Shown one piece after another: positions 1 to 7,855 of a stretch of 64,000 nt of DNA (within the stretch, counting starts at the first letter, position 1; every line of letters starts with the position of its first letter). The notes under the pieces are model-generated. The model saw only the letters and a list, made by a program, of their open reading frames with translations, made no database searches and was not told the origin of the DNA. A program made the translations under genes and the position numbers. This DNA is from Caloramator sp. E03 (GTDB taxonomy: Bacteria > Bacillota > Clostridia > Clostridiales > Caloramatoraceae). The stretch is from positions 682,001-746,000 of the forward strand of contig NZ_CP040093.1 of NCBI RefSeq assembly GCF_006016075.1, in the 5' to 3' direction.

Positions 1-870
1 TCATTAGAAATTACAATTCCATTCTCTTCAAGTGGAAAAATTGCTGAAGTATATGTTTCTCCAGGAAAAACCGTAAAAAAAGGCGACATACTATTTAAAT
101 TTGATGATACATCACTTAAAAACAATATTGCTCAAAAGAAACTGGAAATACAGCAAGCAGAAAATAACCTTAAAGAAAAAGAAGCTGATCTTTCAAAAAC
201 AACTATAGTTGCTCCAGTTAGCGGAGTTGTTACAGCTCTTGAAATCAAAAATGGTGAAATTGTTGATGATAGTAAACTTATGGCAACAATTACTGACACA
301 TCAAAGATGCAGGTAACCATTCCTGTTGATGAGCTTGATATCAATAAAGTAAAAGTTGGACAGAAAGCTTCTATTAAAGTTGATGACGTCGATGGAAAAA
401 CATTTGAAGGTAAAGTTGAATCCATATCTCATAACGGAGTAACTTCTAATAACATTACCACTTATGATGTTGTAGTCTCCATTGATAATCCTGAAAATTT
501 GAAAATAGGAATGAATGCTGATGTTACTATATCAATTGAAAGCAAAGAAAATGTTCTTGCAGTACCTCAAGAAGCTATTATAGAAAAAAATGGAAAGAAA
601 TATGTAATGATTGCTAATAATGAAACTCAAAATACTGATAACAAAACTGTTTCAAGAAAGCTTGTAGAAGTACAAACAGGAATAAAAACAACATCAATGA
701 TAGAGATAACAAGTGGGCTTTCTGAAGGTCAGATTGTATTAGTTCAACTAAATACAAATTCAAATTCAAATAACAACAGAATGCAAGGATTCCCAGGCGA
801 TATGGGTATGGGTGGTATGCCCGGTGGTGGTATGCCAAGTGGAGGTATGTCAAATAGAAGTAAAAATTAA
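1..870 (+). CDS. MacA/HlyD-type efflux adaptor subunit (5' end outside window)
   Basis: The reading frame is open from base 1, so the N-terminus lies outside the window. The visible part has a lipoyl-like half motif (SGKIAEVYVSPGKTVKKGD), a short coiled-coil hairpin rich in Lys/Glu/Gln, and the returning lipoyl half (APVSGVVTALEIKNGEIV), followed by beta-barrel regions and a C-terminal tail rich in Gly, Met and Pro. This is the order of membrane-fusion proteins of the MacA/YknX type. It would link the MacB-type transporter encoded directly downstream (12 nt gap, good RBS) to substrate at the cell surface. Family known; substrate not visible. The Met/Gly tail is unusual but has no assigned role. 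Confidence 0.88.
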   Translation, partial: SLEITIPFSSSGKIAEVYVSPGKTVKKGDILFKFDDTSLKNNIAQKKLEIQQAENNLKEKEADLSKTTIVAPVSGVVTALEIKNGEIVDDSKLMATITDTSKMQVTIPVDELDINKVKVGQKASIKVDDVDGKTFEGKVESISHNGVTSNNITTYDVVVSIDNPENLKIGMNADVTISIESKENVLAVPQEAIIEKNGKKYVMIANNETQNTDNKTVSRKLVEVQTGIKTTSMIEITSGLSEGQIVLVQLNTNSNSNNNRMQGFPGDMGMGGMPGGGMPSGGMSNRSKN

Positions 871-882
871 AGGAGGGCAATT

Positions 883-1584
883 ATGGATTATGTAGTTTAC
901 ATGGAAAATGTTGAAAAAATCTATAATTCAGGCTCAAACGAATACAGAGCATTATATAATATCAACTTAAAAATAAAAAAAGGTGATTTCGTATCAATAG
1001 TTGGACCCTCTGGAGCTGGAAAATCTACACTTATGAATATAATAGGTTGTCTTGATACACCAACTTCTGGAAAATACTATCTTGATGGAGAAGATACAAG
1101 TTGTAGTGATAATAAGCTATCTGATATTCGTAATAGAAAAATAGGGTTCATTTTTCAAACTTATAATCTTCTCCCAAAGCTTAATATTCTTGAAAATGTT
1201 GAACTTCCTTTAATTTATCAAGGGTTAAGTAATAAAGAGATGAGAAACAGGGCATTAAAAGCACTGGAGAAGATGGGCCTTATTACACATATAAAACATA
1301 AACCTTCACAGCTTTCTGGAGGGCAAATGCAAAGAGTAGCAATTGCAAGAGCACTTGTGACAGAACCTGAAATACTTCTTGCCGATGAGCCAACAGGAGC
1401 ACTTGATAGTAAAACTGGTAAAGAAGTTATACAAATTTTTAAAGAGCTAAATGAGGAAGGTCATACAATAATTCTTATTACCCATGATAAAGATATTGCA
1501 TCTCAAGCCAAGAGAATAATAACAATAAAAGATGGTACTATTATATCTGATGAACTAAATTATTGTTTAAGTAAGGTGATATAA
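883..1584 (+). CDS. MacB-type ABC transporter ATPase
   Basis: A 233-residue ABC ATPase of the LolD/MacB class. Walker A is GPSGAGKS at residues 41-48, the signature is [15 protein letters not shown] near 146, and Walker B is [11 protein letters not shown] near 165, followed by the switch His in ILITHD. Length and motifs are normal for YknY/MacB-N. The start ATG has the RBS AAAGGAGGG. It ends directly against the TTG start of the permease, so the adaptor, ATPase and permease form one operon. Such systems export peptides, lipids or macrolides, or give resistance to peptide toxins. The substrate cannot be read from the sequence. Confidence 0.93.
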   Translation: MDYVVYMENVEKIYNSGSNEYRALYNINLKIKKGDFVSIVGPSGAGKSTLMNIIGCLDTPTSGKYYLDGEDTSCSDNKLSDIRNRKIGFIFQTYNLLPKLNILENVELPLIYQGLSNKEMRNRALKALEKMGLITHIKHKPSQLSGGQMQRVAIARALVTEPEILLADEPTGALDSKTGKEVIQIFKELNEEGHTIILITHDKDIASQAKRIITIKDGTIISDELNYCLSKVI

Positions 1585-2763
1585 TTGAAGTTTAGTAAAT
1601 TAATTAAAATGTCCTTTAAATCTGTTCTTTCAAATAAAATAAGATCCTTTTTAACAATGCTTGGTATAATAATAGGCATTAGCTCTGTTATAGTTTTAGT
1701 TGGAATGGGTGAAGGTACAACACAGCAAGTAACTTCTCAAATTGAAAGTTTAGGAACTAATCTTTTAACTGTAAATATTTTCACGGGGCGAACTGGAGGT
1801 ATAACAACAAATGATCTTGAACAGCTAAAAACAAAACCCGGCATTAAAGATATTGCACCATCAGTTTCCCAAGGAAATGTCACTGTAAAATCTGATTCAA
1901 GTTCAAGTAGTACTACAACTACTATTGAGGGTTGTGTTCCTAATTCAGCAACTATAAGAAAATTAAGCGTTAGCCAAGGTCGATTTATAACTCAGGATGA
2001 TGTTGATAATAGAAACAGAGTTGCAATAATTGGTACCGATGTTGCTGATGAAATATTTAAGAGTACAGATGTTGTAGGTCAGAAGATAAGTATAAACGGG
2101 AATACATTTACAATAGTAGGTGTTTTAAAAAGCAAAGGTGGAAGCGGCTCAAACTCAGAAGATGATAAAATAATAATCCCCTTAAGCACTGCCCAAAGAT
2201 TATTTAAAATTTCAAAAGTAAAAACTTTCTATGTAGCAGCTACAGATAAAGATTCTGTTAATATTGCAAAGGGTTACTTACAGCTATTTCTAAACAGCAG
2301 GTTTAAAAATCAAACTAATGCTTTCAGGATAATGGACCAAACAAGTCTTCTTGAAACTGTTAATGAAACTAATAAAAGTATGACTGCAATGCTTGCAGGA
2401 ATAGCATCAATATCACTTATAGTCGGTGGTATAGGAATAATGAATATAATGCTTGTTTCTGTAATTGAAAGGACAAGAGAAATAGGTATTAGAAAAGCAA
2501 TAGGTGCAAGGAGAAATACAATATTACTTCAATTTTTGATTGAATCCGCCATTATAAGTGGCTTTGGAGGTATTTTAGGAGTACTTGGAGGGTACGGGGC
2601 TGAAAAATTTGCAAAAAGTTTCTTTAATACTTCTATCATAATATCTACTAAAGTGGTTTTAATAGCCTTTGGCTTTTCTGTATTAGTTGGTATAGTATTT
2701 GGGGTTTATCCTGCATTAAAAGCTTCAAAACTTAATCCTATTGATGCTTTAAGATATGAATAA
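1585..2763 (+). CDS. MacB-type ABC transporter permease (FtsX domain)
   Basis: A 392-residue permease with one N-terminal transmembrane helix (about 20-40), a long extracytoplasmic MacB_PCD domain (about 45-265) and three C-terminal helices forming the FtsX domain. The motif VIERTREIGIRKAIGARR between TM2 and TM3 is the classic FtsX/MacB coupling segment. It starts at TTG immediately after the ATPase stop, with AAGGTGAT as RBS. The ATPase and permease are separate polypeptides, as in Gram-positive YknYZ, unlike the fused MacB of proteobacteria. A terminator hairpin closes the operon. Confidence 0.92.
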   Translation: MKFSKLIKMSFKSVLSNKIRSFLTMLGIIIGISSVIVLVGMGEGTTQQVTSQIESLGTNLLTVNIFTGRTGGITTNDLEQLKTKPGIKDIAPSVSQGNVTVKSDSSSSSTTTTIEGCVPNSATIRKLSVSQGRFITQDDVDNRNRVAIIGTDVADEIFKSTDVVGQKISINGNTFTIVGVLKSKGGSGSNSEDDKIIIPLSTAQRLFKISKVKTFYVAATDKDSVNIAKGYLQLFLNSRFKNQTNAFRIMDQTSLLETVNETNKSMTAMLAGIASISLIVGGIGIMNIMLVSVIERTREIGIRKAIGARRNTILLQFLIESAIISGFGGILGVLGGYGAEKFAKSFFNTSIIISTKVVLIAFGFSVLVGIVFGVYPALKASKLNPIDALRYE

Positions 2764-2773
2764 AACTTTTATA

Positions 2774-2798
2774 TTGAGGCGTTTAAGCCTCTTTTTTA
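2774..2798 (+). terminator. Rho-independent terminator of the MacAB-type operon
   Basis: The stem GAGGC / GCCTC (2776-2780 and 2787-2791) around a 6-nt loop is followed by a run of T. It lies 12 nt after the permease stop. Confidence 0.8.
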
Positions 2799-2861
2799 TT
2801 TAGTTAAGGATCTGAATATTTTCTATAGTTTTAACAAATATTAAAAAAGGAGGTGGAAATA

Positions 2862-3320
2862 ATGATTAATCTAACACAAAAAGAAAGAATGTTACTGCAA
2901 GATCAAAAATCCCATGAAGAATTATGCATTAAAAAGTACAACAATTATGCAAATCAGGCTCATGATCCCCAGCTTAAACAACTTTTTACTCAGCATGCCC
3001 AGCAAGAGCAACAGCACCTTAACACACTTAACCAAATTCTAAATGGTCAGGTTCCAAACTTAAATCAACAAGGTCAGCAGAATCAAGCTCTTCAAATGCC
3101 TGCAATGCAAACAGGTATGTCTAATCAAGCTGATGCAGATCTATGCCAAGATATGCTTGGTACAGAAAAATACGTTTCAAGCTCTTATAATACTTCAATT
3201 TTTGAATTTAGGGATCATAATATAAGGCAGATACTAAACCATATACAAAAGGAAGAACAAGAACACGGAGAGAGCATATTTAAGTACATGGAAAGCAAAG
3301 GAATGTACCAACCACAATAA
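2862..3320 (+). CDS. Spore coat protein, CotF-like (ferritin-like fold)
   Basis: A 152-residue protein with two all-alpha halves joined by a Gln/Asn/Met-rich linker (about residues 70-95). The motifs HEELCIKKYNNYA, FTQHAQQEQQHL and IQKEEQEHGESIF resemble the Coat_F family, whose members sit in the endospore coat of bacilli and clostridia. I chose the ATG at 2862 because AAAGGAGGTGG lies 6-8 nt upstream; a GTG at 2853 is inside that RBS and is unlikely. It is monocistronic, with its own terminator. The Glu/His pattern resembles a ferritin-like bundle, but metal binding is not proven. Confidence 0.85.
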   Translation: MINLTQKERMLLQDQKSHEELCIKKYNNYANQAHDPQLKQLFTQHAQQEQQHLNTLNQILNGQVPNLNQQGQQNQALQMPAMQTGMSNQADADLCQDMLGTEKYVSSSYNTSIFEFRDHNIRQILNHIQKEEQEHGESIFKYMESKGMYQPQ

Positions 3321-3350
3321 AAAGAGGCGGCATATTGTCCGCCTTTTTTA
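3321..3350 (+). terminator. Terminator after the coat protein gene
   Basis: The stem AGGCGG / CCGCCT (3325-3330 and 3339-3344) is followed by TTTTTT. It may also limit read-through from the converging yjbQ gene. Confidence 0.85.
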
Positions 3351-3358
3351 TATAACTT

Positions 3359-3751
3359 TCACCCTTCAATAATCTTAACAAATACCTTTCTATTTCTTGG
3401 TCCATCAAATTCGCAAAAGTATATTCCCTGCCATGTACCAAGTTTTAAATTTCCATTTTCAATAATAATACTGCATGATGATCCCATAAGGGACGCTTTA
3501 ATATGGGCATGAGAATTACCTTCAACATGTAGGTATCCATTTTCAACCGGGAACACTTTATCAAGTCCATACAGAATGTCCCTTACAACATCCTTATCAC
3601 AATTTTCATTTATAGTCACACCAGCAGTAGTATGGGGTACAAAAATATATACTATTCCATTTTTTACATTAGATTTTTGTACTGCATCCTTTACAATATG
3701 AGTTATGTCAATTAATTGCTGATGTTTTGTTGTTTTTACTTCGTATTCCAT
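3359..3751 (-). CDS. YjbQ family protein (UPF0047)
   Basis: A 130-residue protein of the YjbQ/UPF0047 family. Visible family motifs are VPHTTAGVTINENCD (residues about 40-54), HAHIKASLMG (about 81-90) and the C-terminal LGTWQGIYFCEFDGPRNRK. Some members show weak thiamine phosphate synthase activity, but the physiological role is unsettled. It stands alone between two terminators. A second, diverged member lies at the end of the folate operon at 32.7-33.1 kb. Those motifs carry the conserved His and Asp residues of the family. Confidence 0.9.
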   Translation of the reverse strand: MEYEVKTTKHQQLIDITHIVKDAVQKSNVKNGIVYIFVPHTTAGVTINENCDKDVVRDILYGLDKVFPVENGYLHVEGNSHAHIKASLMGSSCSIIIENGNLKLGTWQGIYFCEFDGPRNRKVFVKIIEG

Positions 3752-3792
3752 AAGATCACCTTCGAAACATCTATTTTAACATAATTCATAAT

Positions 3793-3824
3793 TAAAATAA
3801 TCTCGGGCAAAGCCCGAGATTATT
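3793..3824 (-). terminator. Terminator of the por operon
   Basis: A perfect 13-bp stem (3796-3808 paired with 3812-3824, GC core TCGGGC/GCCCGA) with an AAA loop sits right at the stop codon of porB. On the minus strand it is followed by TTTTAAT. Confidence 0.85.
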
Positions 3825-4768
3825 TATTTTACATTTGCAAGGTGAAGAAGTCTTTCCCATCTTCTGTCAACTTCTTCTTGTATCATCTTTATAATATGTT
3901 CATTTTCTGGCTTAAATAAGTGTCTGAATCTTCCCTGCGGTTTTAACCATTCAGTAATTGGCTTCTTTTCCTTTGGAATGTAGTTTATCTTGTAAACTCC
4001 ATTTTCAACTTCATAAAGTGGCCAGAAGCAAGTATCAACAGCAGCTTTTATAACTTCAAGCTCAGTTGCTGTGTCACATCTCCAACCTCTTGGACATGGA
4101 GTTAATACATTCATAAACTTTGGACCTTCAATGCTAAATGCCTTTTCTGCTTTGTTATAAAGATCAAACATATACTGAGTTCCTGGAATTGCTGGTACAG
4201 TTTGAGCAACATAAGGAATATGATGTGAAACCATAACTTCAGTTAAATCTTTTCTGTACTGCTGTTTACCTGGTTTTACCTTACCTGCAGGTGAAGTTGT
4301 AGTATCTGCACCCATTGGAGTTGCTGATGATCTTTGAATACCAGTGTTCATATATGCTCCATTATCATAGCATACATATAAAAGATCATGTCCTCTTTCC
4401 ATAGCACCAGAAAGAGATTGAATACCTATATCGTAAGTTCCACCATCTCCACCAAAAGCTATAAATTTATACTTTCCGTCAATTACTCCTTTTCTCTTTA
4501 AAGCCCTGTATGCAGCTTCTGCTCCACTACCTGTTGCAGCAGCATTTTCAAAAGCTGTATGTATCCATGAATCCTTCCAAGCTGTATATGGATATAGACA
4601 TGTTGAAACTTCAAGACAACCTGTTGCATTTGCAATAACTGCTCTTTCATCATCCTTTAAAGCTTTTAAAACCCAGTTAACAACCATTGGTGCACCACAA
4701 CCGGCACACATTCTATGTCCACCTGTAAGTCTTACTTTCTTAGCTGAAAGTTCCTTCAAATTTGGCAT
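3824..4768 (-). CDS. porB: 2-oxoacid (pyruvate):ferredoxin oxidoreductase, beta subunit
   Basis: The 314-residue TPP-binding subunit. CAGCGAP near residue 21 contributes cluster-ligand cysteines, and GGDGGTYDIGIQSLSGA (about 120-136) is the TPP/Mg2+ motif, followed by the NTGIQRSSATP segment. It completes a four-subunit enzyme with the three genes upstream and converts pyruvate plus CoA to acetyl-CoA, CO2 and reduced ferredoxin. The start ATG has GGAGGTGTAGTT upstream, and there are 11 nt between it and porA. Pyruvate is the most likely substrate; 2-oxoisovalerate cannot be excluded from sequence alone. Confidence 0.93.
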   Translation of the reverse strand: MPNLKELSAKKVRLTGGHRMCAGCGAPMVVNWVLKALKDDERAVIANATGCLEVSTCLYPYTAWKDSWIHTAFENAAATGSGAEAAYRALKRKGVIDGKYKFIAFGGDGGTYDIGIQSLSGAMERGHDLLYVCYDNGAYMNTGIQRSSATPMGADTTTSPAGKVKPGKQQYRKDLTEVMVSHHIPYVAQTVPAIPGTQYMFDLYNKAEKAFSIEGPKFMNVLTPCPRGWRCDTATELEVIKAAVDTCFWPLYEVENGVYKINYIPKEKKPITEWLKPQGRFRHLFKPENEHIIKMIQEEVDRRWERLLHLANVK

Positions 4769-4779
4769 AACTACACCTC

Positions 4780-5958
4780 CTATTCTCTTACGCCTAAGTA
4801 GTTGTAAACTTCGTATTTACCTGTTTCAATTGCGCTAAATAAATCTGAGTAAACCTTTTCTATATTAACACTTGTAACGTCTCTTCCACCAAGACCATAA
4901 ATATAATTTGTAACTATCTTTCCATCTGCTATTCCATACATAGCACTTCTTACCTCATTGAATAATGGACCTCCGGCTGCTGAGAAGCTATCAGCCTTGT
5001 CCATTATAGCAACAGCCTTAACGTTCTTTAAAGCCTTTGCTATTTCTTCTGCTGGGAAAGGTCTAAATACTCTTATTTTAATCAATCCAACCTTCTTGCC
5101 CTGTGCTCTTAAATTATCTATAACATATTTTGCAGTACCTGCTGTTGAGTTTATTACAACTATAGCAGCTTCTGCATCTTCCATCTTATATTCTTCAAAG
5201 AAGCTGTATTTTCTTCCAGTTAACTTTTCATATTCTGCAGCTACTTCAAGAATAACATTTTTAGCATTTTTCATAGCTTCTGCTTGAAGTCTTTTATGTT
5301 CAAAGTAATGGTTTGGAAGATCGAGTGGTCCCATTGATATTGGATCTCCTCCAAGTAATGCAAAAGGAGCAACTCTCTTTTCTCCAACAAATTTCTTAAC
5401 ATCTGCATCATCAAGCATTTCAAGGTTTTCTACTGCATGGCTTGTTATAAATCCATCATAGCAAACCATAACTGGAAGCTGAACATCTTTATGTTCTCCA
5501 ATTCTTACAGCCTGAATTAAGTTATCATAAGCTTCCTGTGCTGATTCGCTATAAAGCTGTATCCAGCCTGAATCTCTTGCACCCATTGTATCCGAATGAT
5601 CGTTATGTATGTTTATTGGTCCTGATAATGCTCTGTTAGTAACAGCAAGCACCATTGGAGTTCTCATTGAAGCACCAACATAAAGCATTTCCCACATAAG
5701 TGCAAGACCAGCTGATGCTGTTGCTGTCATAACTCTTCCACCTGCTGCTGCTGCACCTATACATGCTGACATAGCACTGTGCTCTGATTCAACAGGAACG
5801 AATTCTGTATCTACCTGACCATTAGCAACAAACTGTGAAAAGTACTGAGGTACTTCTGTTGATGGTGTTATAGGAAAAGCAGCAACAACATCTGGATTTA
5901 TTTGCTTCATACCAAATGCAACTGCTTCATTACCACTTAAAGACACTCTCTTTGCCAT
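4780..5958 (-). CDS. porA: 2-oxoacid (pyruvate):ferredoxin oxidoreductase, alpha subunit
   Basis: A 392-residue subunit beginning with GNEAVAFGMKQINPDVVAAFPITPSTE, the N-terminal pyrimidine-binding domain of POR alpha chains, with the catalytic-face Thr in PITPST. ESEHSAMSACIGAAAAGGR follows near residue 58. The C-terminal half holds the transketolase-C-like domain (KVGLIKIRVFRPFP). The length is typical of the archaeal/Thermotoga-type four-subunit enzyme, unlike the single-chain NifJ found in many clostridia. The gap to porD upstream is 18 nt, with an RBS. Confidence 0.94.
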   Translation of the reverse strand: MAKRVSLSGNEAVAFGMKQINPDVVAAFPITPSTEVPQYFSQFVANGQVDTEFVPVESEHSAMSACIGAAAAGGRVMTATASAGLALMWEMLYVGASMRTPMVLAVTNRALSGPINIHNDHSDTMGARDSGWIQLYSESAQEAYDNLIQAVRIGEHKDVQLPVMVCYDGFITSHAVENLEMLDDADVKKFVGEKRVAPFALLGGDPISMGPLDLPNHYFEHKRLQAEAMKNAKNVILEVAAEYEKLTGRKYSFFEEYKMEDAEAAIVVINSTAGTAKYVIDNLRAQGKKVGLIKIRVFRPFPAEEIAKALKNVKAVAIMDKADSFSAAGGPLFNEVRSAMYGIADGKIVTNYIYGLGGRDVTSVNIEKVYSDLFSAIETGKYEVYNYLGVRE

Positions 5959-5976
5959 TTTCTAATCCTCCCCTCA

Positions 5977-6279
5977 TTATTCTTCTGGAACAAAATCAAG
6001 TGCACCAAATTTACATTGTTTTGTGCAAACTCCGCAACCTTTGCAGTGATCATAATCAAATCCAGTAAGCTTTCCATTTTCAACCTTAATAGAGTTGTCA
6101 GGACATACAACCCAGCAAAGTAAGCAATGCTTACATTTATCTTCATGCCATACTGGTTTCATTGATCTCCAGTCACCTGTCTTAAAATCTTCAGCATTAC
6201 CTGCATCAAGTATAACTCCACCTGGTGTAGTTTCTTTCCAAGTAGTATCTGGTGTTATATTAACCTTTCTATTACTCAT
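5977..6279 (-). CDS. porD: 2-oxoacid:ferredoxin oxidoreductase, delta (2x[4Fe-4S]) subunit
   Basis: A 100-residue ferredoxin-like subunit. It has two cluster motifs, CKHCLLCWVVCP (about 51-62) and CKGCGVCTKQC (about 80-90), each with three closely spaced cysteines plus a distal one. This is the electron outlet between the TPP site and external ferredoxin. Its start overlaps the end of porC by 8 nt, which implies translational coupling. Length is normal for the family. Confidence 0.93.
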   Translation of the reverse strand: MSNRKVNITPDTTWKETTPGGVILDAGNAEDFKTGDWRSMKPVWHEDKCKHCLLCWVVCPDNSIKVENGKLTGFDYDHCKGCGVCTKQCKFGALDFVPEE

Positions 6280-6850
6280 TTCCCTTCACCTCCTCAAGTG
6301 CTCTCTTAACTGCTTCCATATTCTTTGGAACAACCTGTGGCTTGTTAGCAAACTTGTGCTTGAAGGATGCTTCTATGTCATTTAAAAATACTTCTACTGG
6401 TATTACGCCTGTAATCTTTACGACAGCTGCAAGCATCGGAGTATTTGGGAAATATGCTCCAAGAGTTTCTTCTGAAATCTTTCTTGCATCAATAGTGTAG
6501 ACTTTTCCATTGTAATTTAATTCCTTTTTAATCTCTTCTGGAGATTTAGAAGTGTTAATAATTACTGCACCATTTTCCTTTAATCCTGCAGTAACCGGAA
6601 CTGATTTAATTAAAGTTTCATCAACAACTACTACATAATCTGGTTCATAGATATTGCTATGAATTGTAATTGGATCATCACTAATTCTGTTATATGCAGT
6701 AATTGGAGCACCCATTCTTTCTGGGCCATATTCTGGAAAACCCTGTATGTACTTTCCAGTGTTAAATGCTACTTCAGCAAGAAGCAATGAAGCTGTTTTA
6801 GCACCTTGTCCACCACGACCGTGCCAACGAATTTCAACAAGCTTACCCAT
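6272..6850 (-). CDS. porC: 2-oxoacid:ferredoxin oxidoreductase, gamma subunit
   Basis: A 192-residue subunit opening with EIRWHGRGGQGAKTASLLLAE, the nucleotide/CoA-domain signature of the gamma chain, then GFPEYGPERMGAPITAYNRI near residues 38-57. It is the first gene of the porCDAB operon, with GGGAGGAAAAAAC as its RBS and a clear sigma-A promoter about 135 nt upstream. Gene order gamma-delta-alpha-beta matches the archaeal and Thermotoga arrangement. Confidence 0.93.
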   Translation of the reverse strand: MGKLVEIRWHGRGGQGAKTASLLLAEVAFNTGKYIQGFPEYGPERMGAPITAYNRISDDPITIHSNIYEPDYVVVVDETLIKSVPVTAGLKENGAVIINTSKSPEEIKKELNYNGKVYTIDARKISEETLGAYFPNTPMLAAVVKITGVIPVEVFLNDIEASFKHKFANKPQVVPKNMEAVKRALEEVKGNE

Positions 6851-6882
6851 TGTTTTTTCCTCCCTTCAACTACTTAAAATTA

Positions 6883-6903
6883 ACTTTAGGATATGCCTAA
6901 AGT
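6883..6903. repeat. Inverted repeat in the por 5' leader
   Basis: The arms ACTTTAGG / CCTAAAGT pair perfectly around ATATG. The repeat sits between the por promoter and porC, about 35 nt upstream of the porC start. It could be an operator or a leader hairpin; no known consensus is recognised. Confidence 0.4.
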
Positions 6904-6984
6904 ATTTAGCAATTATTTATACAAAAATCTATATGGAAAATTATGTATGAAATAAATGCAAAAATATAACAGCATCTAAAATAG

Positions 6985-7013
6985 ATTGTAACAAAGTAGC
7001 AATGTTAAGTCAA
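6985..7013 (-). promoter_or_regulatory. Sigma-A promoter of the por operon
   Basis: On the minus strand TTGACT (7008-7013) and TACAAT (6985-6990) are separated by exactly 17 nt. The rest of the 331-nt gap between porC and the aldolase gene holds only AT-rich sequence, the inverted repeat at 6883 and the hairpin at 7113. Confidence 0.75.
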
Positions 7014-7112
7014 TAATTCTACATTTTTTCTTTTAAATTCAAGATTTTAAAAAAAATAAAATTGATACTGTTTTTTATTTGTTACCTTTCTATTATATTT
7101 TTTCTCAACAAT

Positions 7113-7162
7113 ATAATTCCCCTTATAGTAAATTTTTTATTACATACTAAAAGGGGAATTAT
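7113..7162 (-). repeat. Long inverted repeat downstream of the aldolase gene
   Basis: Arms of 18 nt (7113-7130 and 7145-7162, core ATTCCCCTT / AAGGGGAAT) pair with one mismatch around a 14-nt loop. It lies 20 nt beyond the aldolase stop, so it could act as a 3' hairpin. No good T-run follows on either strand, so it is not a standard terminator. Confidence 0.5.
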
Positions 7163-7181
7163 GAAAGGTTGGGCAAAAGTA

Positions 7182-7817
7182 TTATTTATTTTTTCTTATA
7201 CTTAATATTATTTCTCTTATTTTTTTAGCATTTTCAGCAATTTCTTCTTTTGTTCCTTTTGTCAAAAGTCCTCCAAAACCCACCACATCAACCCCATTTT
7301 TAAGCCATTCCTCTAAATTATCAAGATTAACTCCTCCAGAGGCAAGTATTGGCATATTAGGAATTGGTGTTTTTATAATTGATACTAAGGAAGGACCATA
7401 AAAATTTGAAATAGGGAATGCCTTAATAAAAGAAGCTCCAACCTCTAACGCCTCAATCATCTCAGTAATGGTAGTACATCCAGGAGCATAAGGAATGAGG
7501 TAACGATTGCATACTTTTGCAACATCTTTACTAAAGTTTGGAGCAATAATAAATTTTGCACCTGATAAAATTGCAAGTCTTGCTGTTTCTGAATCTAAAA
7601 CCGTTCCAGCTCCTACTAATAACTTATCTCCAAATTTATCACTAAGAGCTTTAATCACATCTCCTGCATTAGGTAAAGTATAACTTATTTCAAGTACATC
7701 TATTCCTCCAGCCAAACACCCTTCTGCTATTTCTATTCCTCTTTCTATTGTTTCTGTCCTCACAATTGCCATAGCACCTGTTGATTCAATTCTGTTAATT
7801 ATATCAGCTTTAAACAT
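7182..7817 (-). CDS. KDPG/KHG family aldolase (Eda-like)
   Basis: A 211-residue TIM-barrel aldolase. The catalytic Schiff-base Lys is in FIKAFPISN (about 130), the general Glu in DVLEISYTLP (about 43), and the phosphate-binding segment in LASGGVNLDNL. The family cleaves 2-keto-3-deoxy-6-phosphogluconate to pyruvate and glyceraldehyde 3-phosphate, or 4-hydroxy-2-oxoglutarate to pyruvate and glyoxylate. It sits 38 nt downstream of a broken PRD/PTS regulator, so it may once have belonged to a PTS operon. It could also supply the last step for the uronate genes at 37-45 kb, which lack a local KDPG aldolase. The active-site wording differs slightly from E. coli Eda, so the exact substrate is uncertain. 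Confidence 0.82.
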   Translation of the reverse strand: MFKADIINRIESTGAMAIVRTETIERGIEIAEGCLAGGIDVLEISYTLPNAGDVIKALSDKFGDKLLVGAGTVLDSETARLAILSGAKFIIAPNFSKDVAKVCNRYLIPYAPGCTTITEMIEALEVGASFIKAFPISNFYGPSLVSIIKTPIPNMPILASGGVNLDNLEEWLKNGVDVVGFGGLLTKGTKEEIAENAKKIREIILSIRKNK

Positions 7818-7855
7818 CTATAAATTCCTCCTGTTTATTAATGAACTAATATTGA

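Noticed and set aside
4958-6950. Plus-strand frames opposite the por operon
   Set aside because: They are antisense shadows of strongly conserved Por subunits and lack RBSs.
7160-7204. 14-codon plus-strand frame with AAAAGGGG before its ATG
   Set aside because: The RBS-like bases are the right arm of the inverted repeat 7113-7162, and the frame ends inside the antisense of the aldolase gene.
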